DNA of 32,543 nucleotides from an uncultured Lachnospiraceae bacterium (GTDB lineage Bacteria > Bacillota > Clostridia > Lachnospirales > Lachnospiraceae): the NCBI GenBank assembly GCA_902765725.1, contig CACXAT010000029.1, positions 1 through 32,543 of the forward strand, written 5' to 3'. The notes beneath the pieces were generated by a model that saw only the letters and a list, made by a program, of their open reading frames with translations, did not search any database and was not told the DNA's origin. The position numbers and the translations under genes are program-made. Shown here piece by piece: positions 15,832-22,918 of this stretch (the stretch's first letter is position 1; every line of letters starts with the position of its first letter).

Positions 15832-18396
15832 ATGGAAACTGTCGGAAAAAGTTTCAAGCGTGTAGACGCCTGGGGCAAGGTTACGGGCGAGGCGAAATAC
15901 ACCAATGACCTGATGCCGAAGGACTGTCTGCAGGCAAAGGTCGTCCGTTCGACCATAGCGAACGGCCTGGTCAAATCGATCGACATCTCGGAAGCAGAGA
16001 AGGTCCCGGGGGTCGTGAAGATTCTGACCTGCTTTGATGTGCCGGATATTCAGTTCCCGACTGCGGGCCATCCCTGGTCAGTCGAAGCGGCGCATCAGGA
16101 CGTGCCGGACCGCAAGCTGCTGAACGCCAGAGTCCGCCAGTGGGGGGACGAGATCGCGGCTATTGTGGCAGTGGACAATGTGGCGGCCGAGAGAGCGGCC
16201 CGCCTGGTGAAAGTCGAGTACGAAGAATATGAACCGATCGTTACGGTCGAGCAGGCCCTTGCTCCGGAAGCGACGCCGCTTCACCCGGATATCCGCAAGG
16301 ACAATGTCTTCGTGCATACTTCATTCAAGACTTCACCGGATTTCAATTATGATGAAGCGAAGAAGAAGGCGATCGAAGAGTACGGAGAGGAGAACCTGAT
16401 CGAGGTCAGCGACACCTACCGCACGCCCAGGATCTCGCACTGCCATATCGAGCTGTGCACGAGCTGGGCCTACGTCGATACCAACGGTAAGGTCACGGTG
16501 GTCGCCTCTACCCAGATCCCGCATATCATGCGCCGCGTAATCTCTCAGGCGCTGGGCTGGCCGGTAGGTAAGGTCCGCGTGATCAAGCCCTACATCGGCG
16601 GCGGGTTCGGCAACAAGCAGGACATTCTGGACGAGCCGCTGAATGCATGGCTGTCGATCCAGTGCGGCGGAAGACCGGTATGTCTGGAACTCTCCAGAGA
16701 AGAGTGCATCGCCATGACCCGTACCCGCCATGCTGCCAAGGGCGTTCTGAGAGCCCTGGCGACAAAGGACGGCAAGCTGCTCGCGCGGGAGGGATTCATC
16801 TACACCAACAAAGGCGCGTACGCGTCCCACGGCCATGCGGTCACAGCCGGCATGGCGACAAACTTCAAGGATATCTTCCATGAGGAATACGGCTGCCAGT
16901 CGGATGCGTATTCCGTATACACCTCCTCGGCGGTATCCGGAGCCATGCGTGCCTACGGCGTTCCCCAGGCGGCGTTCTTCGCGGATGCCCTTGCGGATGA
17001 TATCTGCTACAAAGGCGGCTTCGATCCTCTGAAGTTCCGCATGGAAAACTGTGTCCCGCCGGGATTCGTCGCTTCCAACGGGATTACCTACTACAGCTAC
17101 AGCCTCAAGGAATGCATGAAGCGCGGAGCTGAGCACATTCACTGGGACGAGAAGAGAAAAGAGTACGCGAACCAGACCGGACCCGTCCGCCGCGGTGTCG
17201 GCATGTCGTTCTTCATGTACAAGGTCGGTGTCCATCCGATCTCGCTGGAGACCTCCAGCGCCCGCATGATCCTCAATCAGGACGGATCGATACAGGTCGA
17301 ACTGAGTGCAACGGAGATCGGACAGGGAGCGGATACCGTCTTCTCCCAGATGGCCTCCGAGACGACCGGCATCACCATGGACCGTGTATATATCATTTCC
17401 ACCCAGGATACGGATGTGGCGCCCTTTGATACCGGCGCATACGCATCCCGTCAGAGCTTTGTCACGGGCAAGGCAGTGAAGAAATGCGCTCTGGAGCTGC
17501 GTGCGAGGATCCTGGATTATGCGTCCTATATGCTGGACCGCCCGGCGGATGAACTGATGATCTACCAGAATAACATCTGCGAGAAGATCCATACCGCAGA
17601 TGCAGCCCCGGCTCCGGCCGCGGCAGACCGGGAGAAGAATCCGGCTGAGAAGCTGAAGGAGAAGCTTGCCCTGGGAGGCGCGTACATCGACAACTCCCGC
17701 AATGACGGATCGAAGGGCGAGAGTGAGCAGTATAAGGACTTCCTGGACGGAGATATCAAGGAATACGACATCCACGATCTTCCGAACGGAGAAGCCTCCA
17801 TTCTGCGCGACACGGGCGTCGAGAAGGACGTGAAGCCCGGAAAGGTCCTTCTCTCCATGCAGGATCTGGCTATGAATGCCTTCTATTCTCTGGACCGTTC
17901 GGAGCATATCACCGCAGAGGTCACCAGCCACTGCAAGGAAAATACCTTTGCATCCGGCTGCTGCTTCGTGGATCTGGAGGTCGACATGCCTCTGGGCAAG
18001 GTGAAGATCAACAACATCGTCAATGTGCATGATTCCGGTACCCTGCTGAATCCTCAGCTGGCTGAGGCGCAGGTGCACGGCGGCATGGCAATGGGTCTGG
18101 GCTACGCGCTGACGGAGGAACTGCTCTACAATGACCAGGGCCGCCCGCTCAACGACAACCTGCTTGACTTCAAGATCCCGACCGCGATGGACGTACCGGA
18201 ACTGAATGTGGAATTCATCCAGATGGATGACCCGATGGGCCCCTATGGCAATAAGGCACTGGGCGAGCCGCCGGTCATCCCGATCGCGCCGGCGATCCGC
18301 AACGCGATCCTGCACGCGACCGGAGTCTCCATGAAGGAGATCCCGATGACGCAGCAGAAACTGGTGGCAGCATTTAAGGAAGCAGGACTGATCTGA
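15832..18396 (+). CDS. xdhA: Xanthine dehydrogenase, molybdenum-binding catalytic subunit
   Basis: The 854-residue large subunit binds molybdopterin and carries the active site. Signatures include VTGEAKYTNDL at the start of the a/b-hammerhead domain, the pterin/Mo regions KPYIGGGFGNKQDI and SGAMRAYGVPQAAFF, ATEIGQGADTVFSQ, and the C-terminal KALGEPPVIP, where Glu812 is the conserved catalytic base. An Ala/Pro then Lys/Asp-rich, poorly conserved-looking stretch (about residues 586-640) interrupts the second Mo domain. ATG 15832 is chosen because GGAGG (15819-15823) precedes it and METVGKSFKRVDAWGK is the usual start; the frame is also open from ATG 15790. Cofactor type (selenium or sulfur ligand) cannot be read from this chain, but YqeB/YqeC imply selenium. 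Confidence 0.92.
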   Translation: METVGKSFKRVDAWGKVTGEAKYTNDLMPKDCLQAKVVRSTIANGLVKSIDISEAEKVPGVVKILTCFDVPDIQFPTAGHPWSVEAAHQDVPDRKLLNARVRQWGDEIAAIVAVDNVAAERAARLVKVEYEEYEPIVTVEQALAPEATPLHPDIRKDNVFVHTSFKTSPDFNYDEAKKKAIEEYGEENLIEVSDTYRTPRISHCHIELCTSWAYVDTNGKVTVVASTQIPHIMRRVISQALGWPVGKVRVIKPYIGGGFGNKQDILDEPLNAWLSIQCGGRPVCLELSREECIAMTRTRHAAKGVLRALATKDGKLLAREGFIYTNKGAYASHGHAVTAGMATNFKDIFHEEYGCQSDAYSVYTSSAVSGAMRAYGVPQAAFFADALADDICYKGGFDPLKFRMENCVPPGFVASNGITYYSYSLKECMKRGAEHIHWDEKRKEYANQTGPVRRGVGMSFFMYKVGVHPISLETSSARMILNQDGSIQVELSATEIGQGADTVFSQMASETTGITMDRVYIISTQDTDVAPFDTGAYASRQSFVTGKAVKKCALELRARILDYASYMLDRPADELMIYQNNICEKIHTADAAPAPAAADREKNPAEKLKEKLALGGAYIDNSRNDGSKGESEQYKDFLDGDIKEYDIHDLPNGEASILRDTGVEKDVKPGKVLLSMQDLAMNAFYSLDRSEHITAEVTSHCKENTFASGCCFVDLEVDMPLGKVKINNIVNVHDSGTLLNPQLAEAQVHGGMAMGLGYALTEELLYNDQGRPLNDNLLDFKIPTAMDVPELNVEFIQMDDPMGPYGNKALGEPPVIPIAPAIRNAILHATGVSMKEIPMTQQKLVAAFKEAGLI

Positions 18397-18436
18397 GGAA
18401 CGCTGCGAAGAGCGGATATCCCGAAGGAGAAAAGAT

Positions 18437-19330
18437 ATGTACGATATCAGTAAGTATTTTGAAGCAAAATCAGCTGAAGATGCGGTCCGCCTCCTGCAGG
18501 AGCATGAGGATGCAGAGATCATCAGCGGCGGTACCGATGTCCTGGTCAAGCTCAGAAGCGGAAAAGGCGCCGGAGAGACTCTGGTAAGTATCCACGAGAT
18601 CCCGGAGCTGCACGGTGTGGACCGCCTTCTGGACGGGACGCTCGTGATCGGTCCCGCAACCTGTTTTACCGACATCACCAATGATCCGATCATCCAGGAG
18701 TGCATCCCCTACCTGGGCGAGGCAGTGGATACGGTCGGAGGACCGCAGATCCGCAATATGGGAACGATCGGCGGAAATATATGCAACGGCGCCACCAGTG
18801 CGGACAGCGCGGCGACGATGCAGACACTCAACGCCATCCTGGTCCTTCAGGGACCGGAGGGAACCAGAGAGGTTCCGGTCACGGAGTTCTATACGGGACC
18901 CGGCAGAACTGTGAGACAGCATGCGGAAGTGTGCATAGCGATCCTGATCCGTCCGGAAGACTACCAGGGATTCACGGGCTGCTACATGAAGTACGGTAAG
19001 AGAGCCTCCATGGAGATCGCCACCCTCGGCTGCTGCGTGCGGGTGAAGCTGAGTGAAGACAAGAAGACGATCGAAGAAGCGCGCATCGGATACGGAGTCG
19101 CGGCTCCGACCCCGATCCGCTGCAGGAACACGGAAGCCCTGCTGGCAGGAAAGTCCGTGGATGATCCGCAGATCTATGAGCTGATCGGAGCGCATGTGCT
19201 TGAAGAGGTCAATCCGAGATCCTCCTGGAGAGCGTCGAAGGAATTCAGACTGCAGCTGATCTCGGAACTGGCAAAGCGCGCACTGAAGGAAGCGATCGCG
19301 CGTGGAAAGGACGGTGGCAAGAATGCTTAA
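18437..19330 (+). CDS. xdhB: Xanthine dehydrogenase, FAD-binding subunit
   Basis: This 297-residue subunit passes electrons from the iron-sulfur subunit to FAD and then NAD+. FAD-binding motifs are IISGGTDVLVKLRSG (about residues 30-44) and NMGTIGGNICNGATSADSA (about 112-130), followed by the CO-dehydrogenase flavoprotein C-terminal domain (ACVRVKLSE-like strand, GYGVAAPTPIR). AAGGAG precedes the ATG. The stop codon lies 8 bp inside the start of xdhC, so expression of the two is coupled. There is no GGxG-type defect and the length is normal. Confidence 0.93.
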   Translation: MYDISKYFEAKSAEDAVRLLQEHEDAEIISGGTDVLVKLRSGKGAGETLVSIHEIPELHGVDRLLDGTLVIGPATCFTDITNDPIIQECIPYLGEAVDTVGGPQIRNMGTIGGNICNGATSADSAATMQTLNAILVLQGPEGTREVPVTEFYTGPGRTVRQHAEVCIAILIRPEDYQGFTGCYMKYGKRASMEIATLGCCVRVKLSEDKKTIEEARIGYGVAAPTPIRCRNTEALLAGKSVDDPQIYELIGAHVLEEVNPRSSWRASKEFRLQLISELAKRALKEAIARGKDGGKNA

Positions 19331-19793
19331 TATAGTGCATATGACCGTCAACGGCAAGGAAGTTGAGCTGGCGGTAGATCCCAGAGAGAGCCTGGTAGAG
19401 ACTCTGCGCGAGAAGCTGAACCTGACCTCTGTGAAGAGAGGCTGCGGAGTCGGGGAGTGCGGTGCATGTACCGTCCTGATCGACGGCGTCGCGATCGATG
19501 CCTGCCTGTATCTGACGATGTGGGCCGAGGGAAAGCATATCCTCACGACAGAGGGACTCAAGAGCCCGACAGGAGAACTGACTCCCATCCAGCAGGCATT
19601 TATCGATGAGGCGGCAGTTCAGTGCGGCTTCTGCACGCCCGGCCTGATCATGACCGGCGTGGAGCTGGTGGAATCCGGAAGGAAATACACCAGAGAAGAA
19701 CTCCGCAAGCTGATCTCCGGCCATCTGTGCCGCTGCACAGGCTATGAGAACATCCTGAACGCGATCGAGAAGGTTGTGGGAGTCGATTCCTGA
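19323..19793 (+). CDS. xdhC: Xanthine dehydrogenase, 2x[2Fe-2S] iron-sulfur subunit
   Basis: The 156-residue subunit carries both clusters. The plant-ferredoxin-like N-terminal domain has Cys41, Cys46, Cys49 (GCGVGECGACT) and Cys61. The helical C-terminal domain has Cys101, Cys104 (QCGFCTPG), Cys136 and Cys138 (LCRCTGYENI). The ATG at 19323 overlaps the xdhB end; GGACGG lies about 11 bases upstream. A GTG at 19302 in the same frame would add seven unusual residues and is less likely. In the E. coli-style nomenclature XdhC is this Fe-S subunit, not the XdhC maturation chaperone of other bacteria. A strong terminator follows. Confidence 0.94.
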   Translation: MLNIVHMTVNGKEVELAVDPRESLVETLREKLNLTSVKRGCGVGECGACTVLIDGVAIDACLYLTMWAEGKHILTTEGLKSPTGELTPIQQAFIDEAAVQCGFCTPGLIMTGVELVESGRKYTREELRKLISGHLCRCTGYENILNAIEKVVGVDS

Positions 19794-19834
19794 TCCGACC
19801 TGACCGCGGAAGTGCAATTGCATATATGTCAGAC

Positions 19835-19873
19835 AATCCCGGAACCTGGGCCACAGGTTCCGGGATTCTTTTT
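19835..19873 (+). terminator. Rho-independent terminator of the xdh operon
   Basis: AATCCCGGAACCTG (19835-19848) pairs perfectly with CAGGTTCCGGGATT (19854-19867), followed by CTTTTT. Confidence 0.93.
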
Positions 19874-19882
19874 GCCCCGGGA

Positions 19883-20092
19883 GATTGATGGCTGCAGTTC
19901 ACAGGGCAGCCTCCAACATTAGCATAGAGTTCTGTGGGCACAGATGAAAACCATAGGAAGCCGACTGAGCTTTGCAAGTTGCTGCAGCCGCGGGTGCTGA
20001 ACGTCCAGTGGACGTTCGTTTAGCACCGACCGGACATTGTGCCCACAAACTCGAAGCAATGGAGGCTGCCCTGTGAACTGCAACGATTGATG
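19883..20092. mobile_element. MITE-like element: 194 bp, 25-bp terminal inverted repeats, 8-bp direct repeats
   Basis: The element (19891-20084) ends in 25-bp inverted repeats (19891-19915 and 20060-20084) that differ at one base. It is flanked on both sides by GATTGATG (19883-19890 and 20085-20092), which looks like a target-site duplication. Inside, GAGTT-C-TGTGGGCACA (19927-19942) pairs with TGTGCCCACA-AACTC (20038-20052), and a further hairpin runs 19993-20027 (GGTGCT, GAACGTCC, loop AGT, GGACGTTC, AGCACC). No transposase or credible ORF fits inside, so it would need an enzyme supplied in trans. It lies between the xdh terminator and the transporter promoter. Which IS family moves it is not known. 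Confidence 0.75.
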
Positions 20093-20104
20093 CCCACTGG
20101 TGTC

Positions 20105-20133
20105 TTGACAGGAGGCGGATGCCATGGTACGAT
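20105..20133 (+). promoter_or_regulatory. Sigma-A promoter of the amino-acid-type ABC transporter operon
   Basis: TTGACA (20105-20110) and TACGAT (20128-20133) are exactly 17 bp apart, starting 13 bp after the MITE-like element's right direct repeat. Confidence 0.75.
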
Positions 20134-20144
20134 TTCTCTGTTTC

Positions 20145-20168
20145 ATCGCTTTATCATGATAAAGCGAT
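20145..20168. promoter_or_regulatory. Perfect 24-bp palindrome at the transporter transcription start
   Basis: ATCGCTTTATCA followed by TGATAAAGCGAT forms an uninterrupted dyad 11 bp after the -10 box and 24 bp before the GGAGGT ribosome site. Its place suggests a repressor operator. As RNA it could also form a short hairpin. Confidence 0.6.
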
Positions 20169-20206
20169 ACTACAATAGAGAATCGGTATCTTATGGAGGT
20201 TTCATT

Positions 20207-21070
20207 ATGAAGAAGTATCTTGCTGGTATGCTGTGTGCCGTTATGGCAGTTTCTTCTCTGGGATTTGCTGCTGTAGCTGATGAGACAGAAGCTTTCTCCG
20301 TTGACGGACTTGCGAAGGAAGACACTTTCGTAGTCGGCTTCGACGCAGAGTATCCGCCCTATGGTTACATGGATGACAACGGCGACTACACCGGATTTGA
20401 CCTGGAGCTTGCAGAAGCGGTCTGCGAGATCGAGGGTTGGGAGCTGGTCAAGACTCCGATCGACTGGGACTCCAAGGATATGGAGCTGAATTCCGGAAAC
20501 ATTGACTGCATCTGGAACGGCTTTACCATGGACGGAAGAGAAGATTCCTATACCTTCTCGGTTCCGTATGTAGACAACAGCCAGGTAATCTGCGTTTCTG
20601 ACGATTCCGGCATTGCTTCCCTCGCTGACCTGGAAGGCAAGATCGTCGGCGTTCAGGCGGATTCCGCAGCCCTTACTCTTCTGGAAGAGGGCGGAGATCA
20701 GGCTGAGCTTGCTGCCACCTTCGCAGAGCTTCAGCAGTTCGCTGATTACAACACCGCATTTGCTGAGCTGCAGGCAGGTTCTCTGGATGCAGTCGCGATC
20801 GACGTAGGCGTTGCCCAGTACCAGATCAAGGGCCGCGAAGGATATTCCATCCTGGAAGAGACTCTGAATTCCGAGAAGTACGCTGTAGGCGTCAAGAAGG
20901 GAAATGAAGCTCTGGCTGAGATCATCAATGATGACCTTGCGATCCTGTATGATAACGGAACCTTCGATGAGCTCGCTGAGAAGTATGAGATCGCCGACAT
21001 GGTCTGCCTGGCTGAGAGCCTCGGATTCACCGCTGGCGCAGAGACAGAGGCTGAGACAGAAGCTGAGTAA
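20207..21070 (+). CDS. ABC transporter substrate-binding protein, polar amino acid type
   Basis: This 287-residue family-3 extracellular solute-binding protein has an N-terminal signal sequence (MKKYLAGML, cleavage probably after AAVA near residue 25). The fold signatures are VVGFDAEYPPYGYMDDNGDYTGFDLELAEAV, reported here as GFDAEYPPYGY plus TGFDLELAEAV, then IDCIWNGFTM and the second-lobe GKIVGVQADSA. It should bind a polar amino acid or related small molecule. There is no usable lipobox cysteine, although Gram-positive binding proteins are normally lipoproteins, and the C-terminus is a short Glu/Thr/Ala tail. ATG 20207 is fixed by GGAGGT at 20195-20200. Permease and ATPase genes follow, with a hairpin in the gap. 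Confidence 0.92.
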   Translation: MKKYLAGMLCAVMAVSSLGFAAVADETEAFSVDGLAKEDTFVVGFDAEYPPYGYMDDNGDYTGFDLELAEAVCEIEGWELVKTPIDWDSKDMELNSGNIDCIWNGFTMDGREDSYTFSVPYVDNSQVICVSDDSGIASLADLEGKIVGVQADSAALTLLEEGGDQAELAATFAELQQFADYNTAFAELQAGSLDAVAIDVGVAQYQIKGREGYSILEETLNSEKYAVGVKKGNEALAEIINDDLAILYDNGTFDELAEKYEIADMVCLAESLGFTAGAETEAETEAE

Positions 21071-21114
21071 TCTGTGACCCGGCTGCCCGGCAGGCGGCAG
21101 AATACTATATGGAT

Positions 21115-21170
21115 AAAGGAACTGACAGGCTCAGGCGTGATGAAGATCCTTGAGTCATGTCAGTTCTTTA
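21115..21170 (+). terminator. Intercistronic hairpin between binding protein and permease genes
   Basis: AAGGAACTGACA pairs with TGTCAGTTCTTT (21116-21127 with 21158-21169, one G-U) and an inner CTCAGG/CCTTGAG helix. No long T-run follows. Such hairpins often protect the binding-protein message and lower downstream expression. Confidence 0.5.
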
Positions 21171-21204
21171 TGTAACAGAGATGGGATAATCGTTCGGAGG
21201 GCAT

Positions 21205-21855
21205 ATGAGTTTTCAGGTAATGATAGAGCAGCTTGCCGGCGGACTGACGAAGTCGATCAGCATCTTCCTGCTGACGCTGCTGTTCTCGCTTCCGCTGGGA
21301 CTTCTGGTCTCGTTCGGGAGAATGAGTAAGAATCGGATCATACGGTCGGCAGTGTGGATCTTCATATCGATCCTGCGCGGCACTCCGCTGATGCTGCAGC
21401 TTCTGGCGGTTTATTTCGGACCGTTCTATCTGTTCAATCTGAAGATCGGCGGTTCATGGAGATTTACCGCGATCATCATTGCATTCTCTGTCAATTATTC
21501 GGCTTATTTCGCAGAGATCTACAGATCCGGCATCGAGTCCATGCCTCCGGGGCAGTATGAAGCCGCCAAGCTGCTGGGATATTCCCGGGCAAGCACATTT
21601 ATGCGGATCATATTTCCGCAGGTCGTGAAGCGGATCCTGCCCTCTGTGACCAATGAAGTCATCACGCTGGTCAAGGACACCTCCCTTGCCTTCTCGCTGG
21701 CATACGCGGAGATGTTCACGATCGCCAAGCAGATCGCGGCGAAGGAGACCAGCTTCATGCCCTTCATAGCGGCGGCTGTATTCTACTATATCTTCAATGC
21801 AGTGGTCGCCTTTGGCATGGAACGGATCGAGAAGTCACTGGATTATTACACCTGA
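21205..21855 (+). CDS. Amino acid ABC transporter permease (HisM/GlnP family)
   Basis: This 216-residue integral membrane protein has about five hydrophobic segments, the first covering SISIFLLTLLFSLPLGLLVSF (residues 13-33 approximately). The cytoplasmic EAA loop that docks on the ATPase is seen as QYEAAKLLGYSRASTFMRII near residues 118-137. It resembles HisM/GlnP-type permeases of the polar amino acid class, which generally work as homodimers when only one permease is encoded, as here. GGAGGG precedes the ATG. The ATPase gene starts 20 bp after its stop, consistent with one operon. Confidence 0.92.
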   Translation: MSFQVMIEQLAGGLTKSISIFLLTLLFSLPLGLLVSFGRMSKNRIIRSAVWIFISILRGTPLMLQLLAVYFGPFYLFNLKIGGSWRFTAIIIAFSVNYSAYFAEIYRSGIESMPPGQYEAAKLLGYSRASTFMRIIFPQVVKRILPSVTNEVITLVKDTSLAFSLAYAEMFTIAKQIAAKETSFMPFIAAAVFYYIFNAVVAFGMERIEKSLDYYT

Positions 21856-21874
21856 CGCGGGAGGAGAGAGCAAC

Positions 21875-22633
21875 ATGGCATTACTTGAGATGAATCATAT
21901 CAGTAAGAGCTTCAGCGATCTCGAAGTCATCAAAGACATCTCGCTGAAGGTAGACGAGGGAGAAGTCCTGTCCATCATCGGACCTTCCGGGTCCGGGAAG
22001 TCAACCATGCTCCGGTGCGCAACGATGCTGGAGACCATAGACAAGGGCGAGATCCGGTATCTGGGGGAGAGAGTCGCCTGGGTCGAACCGGACGGGACGA
22101 AGGTATACCCGAAGGGAGCGCAGCTTCGGAAGGTGTGTTCCTATTTCGGCCTGGTCTTCCAGAACTTCAACCTGTTCCCCCACTATTCGGTTCTGAAGAA
22201 CATCACGGATCCGATGGTTCACAATCAGAAGCGGGACAGAAGAGAGGCGGAGAAGGAAGCCCGTGAGCTGCTGGGCCGCATGGGACTTGCGGACAAGGCG
22301 GACGCCTATCCCTGCCAGCTCTCCGGCGGACAGTCTCAGCGTGTGGCGATCGCCCGCGCTCTGGCACTGAATCCGAAGATCCTGTTTTTTGACGAGCCCA
22401 CCAGCGCCCTCGACCCGGAGCTTACCGGTGAAGTGCTGAAGGTTATCCGCTCCCTGGCGGACCTTCACATCGCGATGGTCATTGTCACCCATGAAATGAA
22501 CTTTGCAAGAGGCATCTCTGATCATGTCATCTTCATGGACAAGGGCGTCGTGGAGGTGGAAGGAACTCCGGACGAGGTGTTCGAGGCAGAGCATCTCAGG
22601 ATGCAGGCCTTCCTGGGGAAACTGCAGCACTGA
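21875..22633 (+). CDS. Amino acid ABC transporter ATP-binding protein (GlnQ/HisP family)
   Basis: This 252-residue ATPase powers the transporter. The Walker A motif is IGPSGSGKST (about 34-43), the Q-loop GLVFQNFNLFPHY, the signature LSGGQSQRVAIARAL, Walker B ILFFDEPTSALDPE, and the H-loop VTHEMNFARG. An insertion around VAWVEPDGTKVYPKGAQLR between Walker A and the Q-loop is a little longer than in GlnQ. The ATG at 21875 follows GGAGGAGAG; an upstream extension of the frame overlaps the permease gene and has no support. A terminator follows at 22715. Confidence 0.94.
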   Translation: MALLEMNHISKSFSDLEVIKDISLKVDEGEVLSIIGPSGSGKSTMLRCATMLETIDKGEIRYLGERVAWVEPDGTKVYPKGAQLRKVCSYFGLVFQNFNLFPHYSVLKNITDPMVHNQKRDRREAEKEARELLGRMGLADKADAYPCQLSGGQSQRVAIARALALNPKILFFDEPTSALDPELTGEVLKVIRSLADLHIAMVIVTHEMNFARGISDHVIFMDKGVVEVEGTPDEVFEAEHLRMQAFLGKLQH

Positions 22634-22714
22634 GCATGAAAGCCGGACTGCAGGAACCGGAACAGCAAAACATAAGACGAAGACAGATCAGAAGACAGAC
22701 AACAGATCATCAGG

Positions 22715-22757
22715 CGGACGATTCTGCGGCAGATGCCGCAGGCGTCCGTTTTTATTT
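22715..22757 (+). terminator. Terminator of the ABC transporter operon
   Basis: CGGACG (22715-22720) pairs with CGTCCG (22743-22748) outside an inner CTGCGGC/GCCGCAG helix, followed by TTTTTATTT. Confidence 0.9.
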
Positions 22758-22797
22758 CCCCGGGATATCCCGGCCGGCGCTGTTTGCCAAGGTGCAC

Positions 22798-22858
22798 TTG
22801 AAATTAAAAAATGGCTATACTATAATACAAATCGCATATTAATTGTGTTCAATTTAAT
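22798..22858 (+). promoter_or_regulatory. Promoter and dyad upstream of the His-rich G3E GTPase gene
   Basis: TTGAAA (22798-22803) and TATAAT (22821-22826) are 17 bp apart. Immediately downstream, ATTAATTG (22838-22845) and CAATTTAAT (22850-22858) form a near-perfect inverted repeat around TGTT, positioned like an operator over the transcription start. The regulator is unknown. Confidence 0.65.
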
Positions 22859-22918
22859 CACGGGAAGCAATCGCTGTACCGGGTTTGTTATCGCATTTAC
22901 AGAAAGAAGGGAACGTAC

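Noticed and set aside
16333..18705. 790-codon open frame on the minus strand opposite xdhA
   Set aside because: It mirrors the codon bias of the clearly real xdhA and xdhB genes, has a composition typical of antisense shadows (many Arg, His, Val, Asp), and shows no recognisable motif.
19891..20084. Riboswitch or attenuator for the transporter operon
   Set aside because: The folded region lies upstream of the operon's own promoter (20105-20133), so it is not in the leader; the flanking direct repeats fit a mobile element better.
20039..20206. N-terminal extension of the substrate-binding protein
   Set aside because: The upstream part of the frame crosses the MITE-like end and the promoter; GGAGGT and the signal peptide fix the start at 20207.
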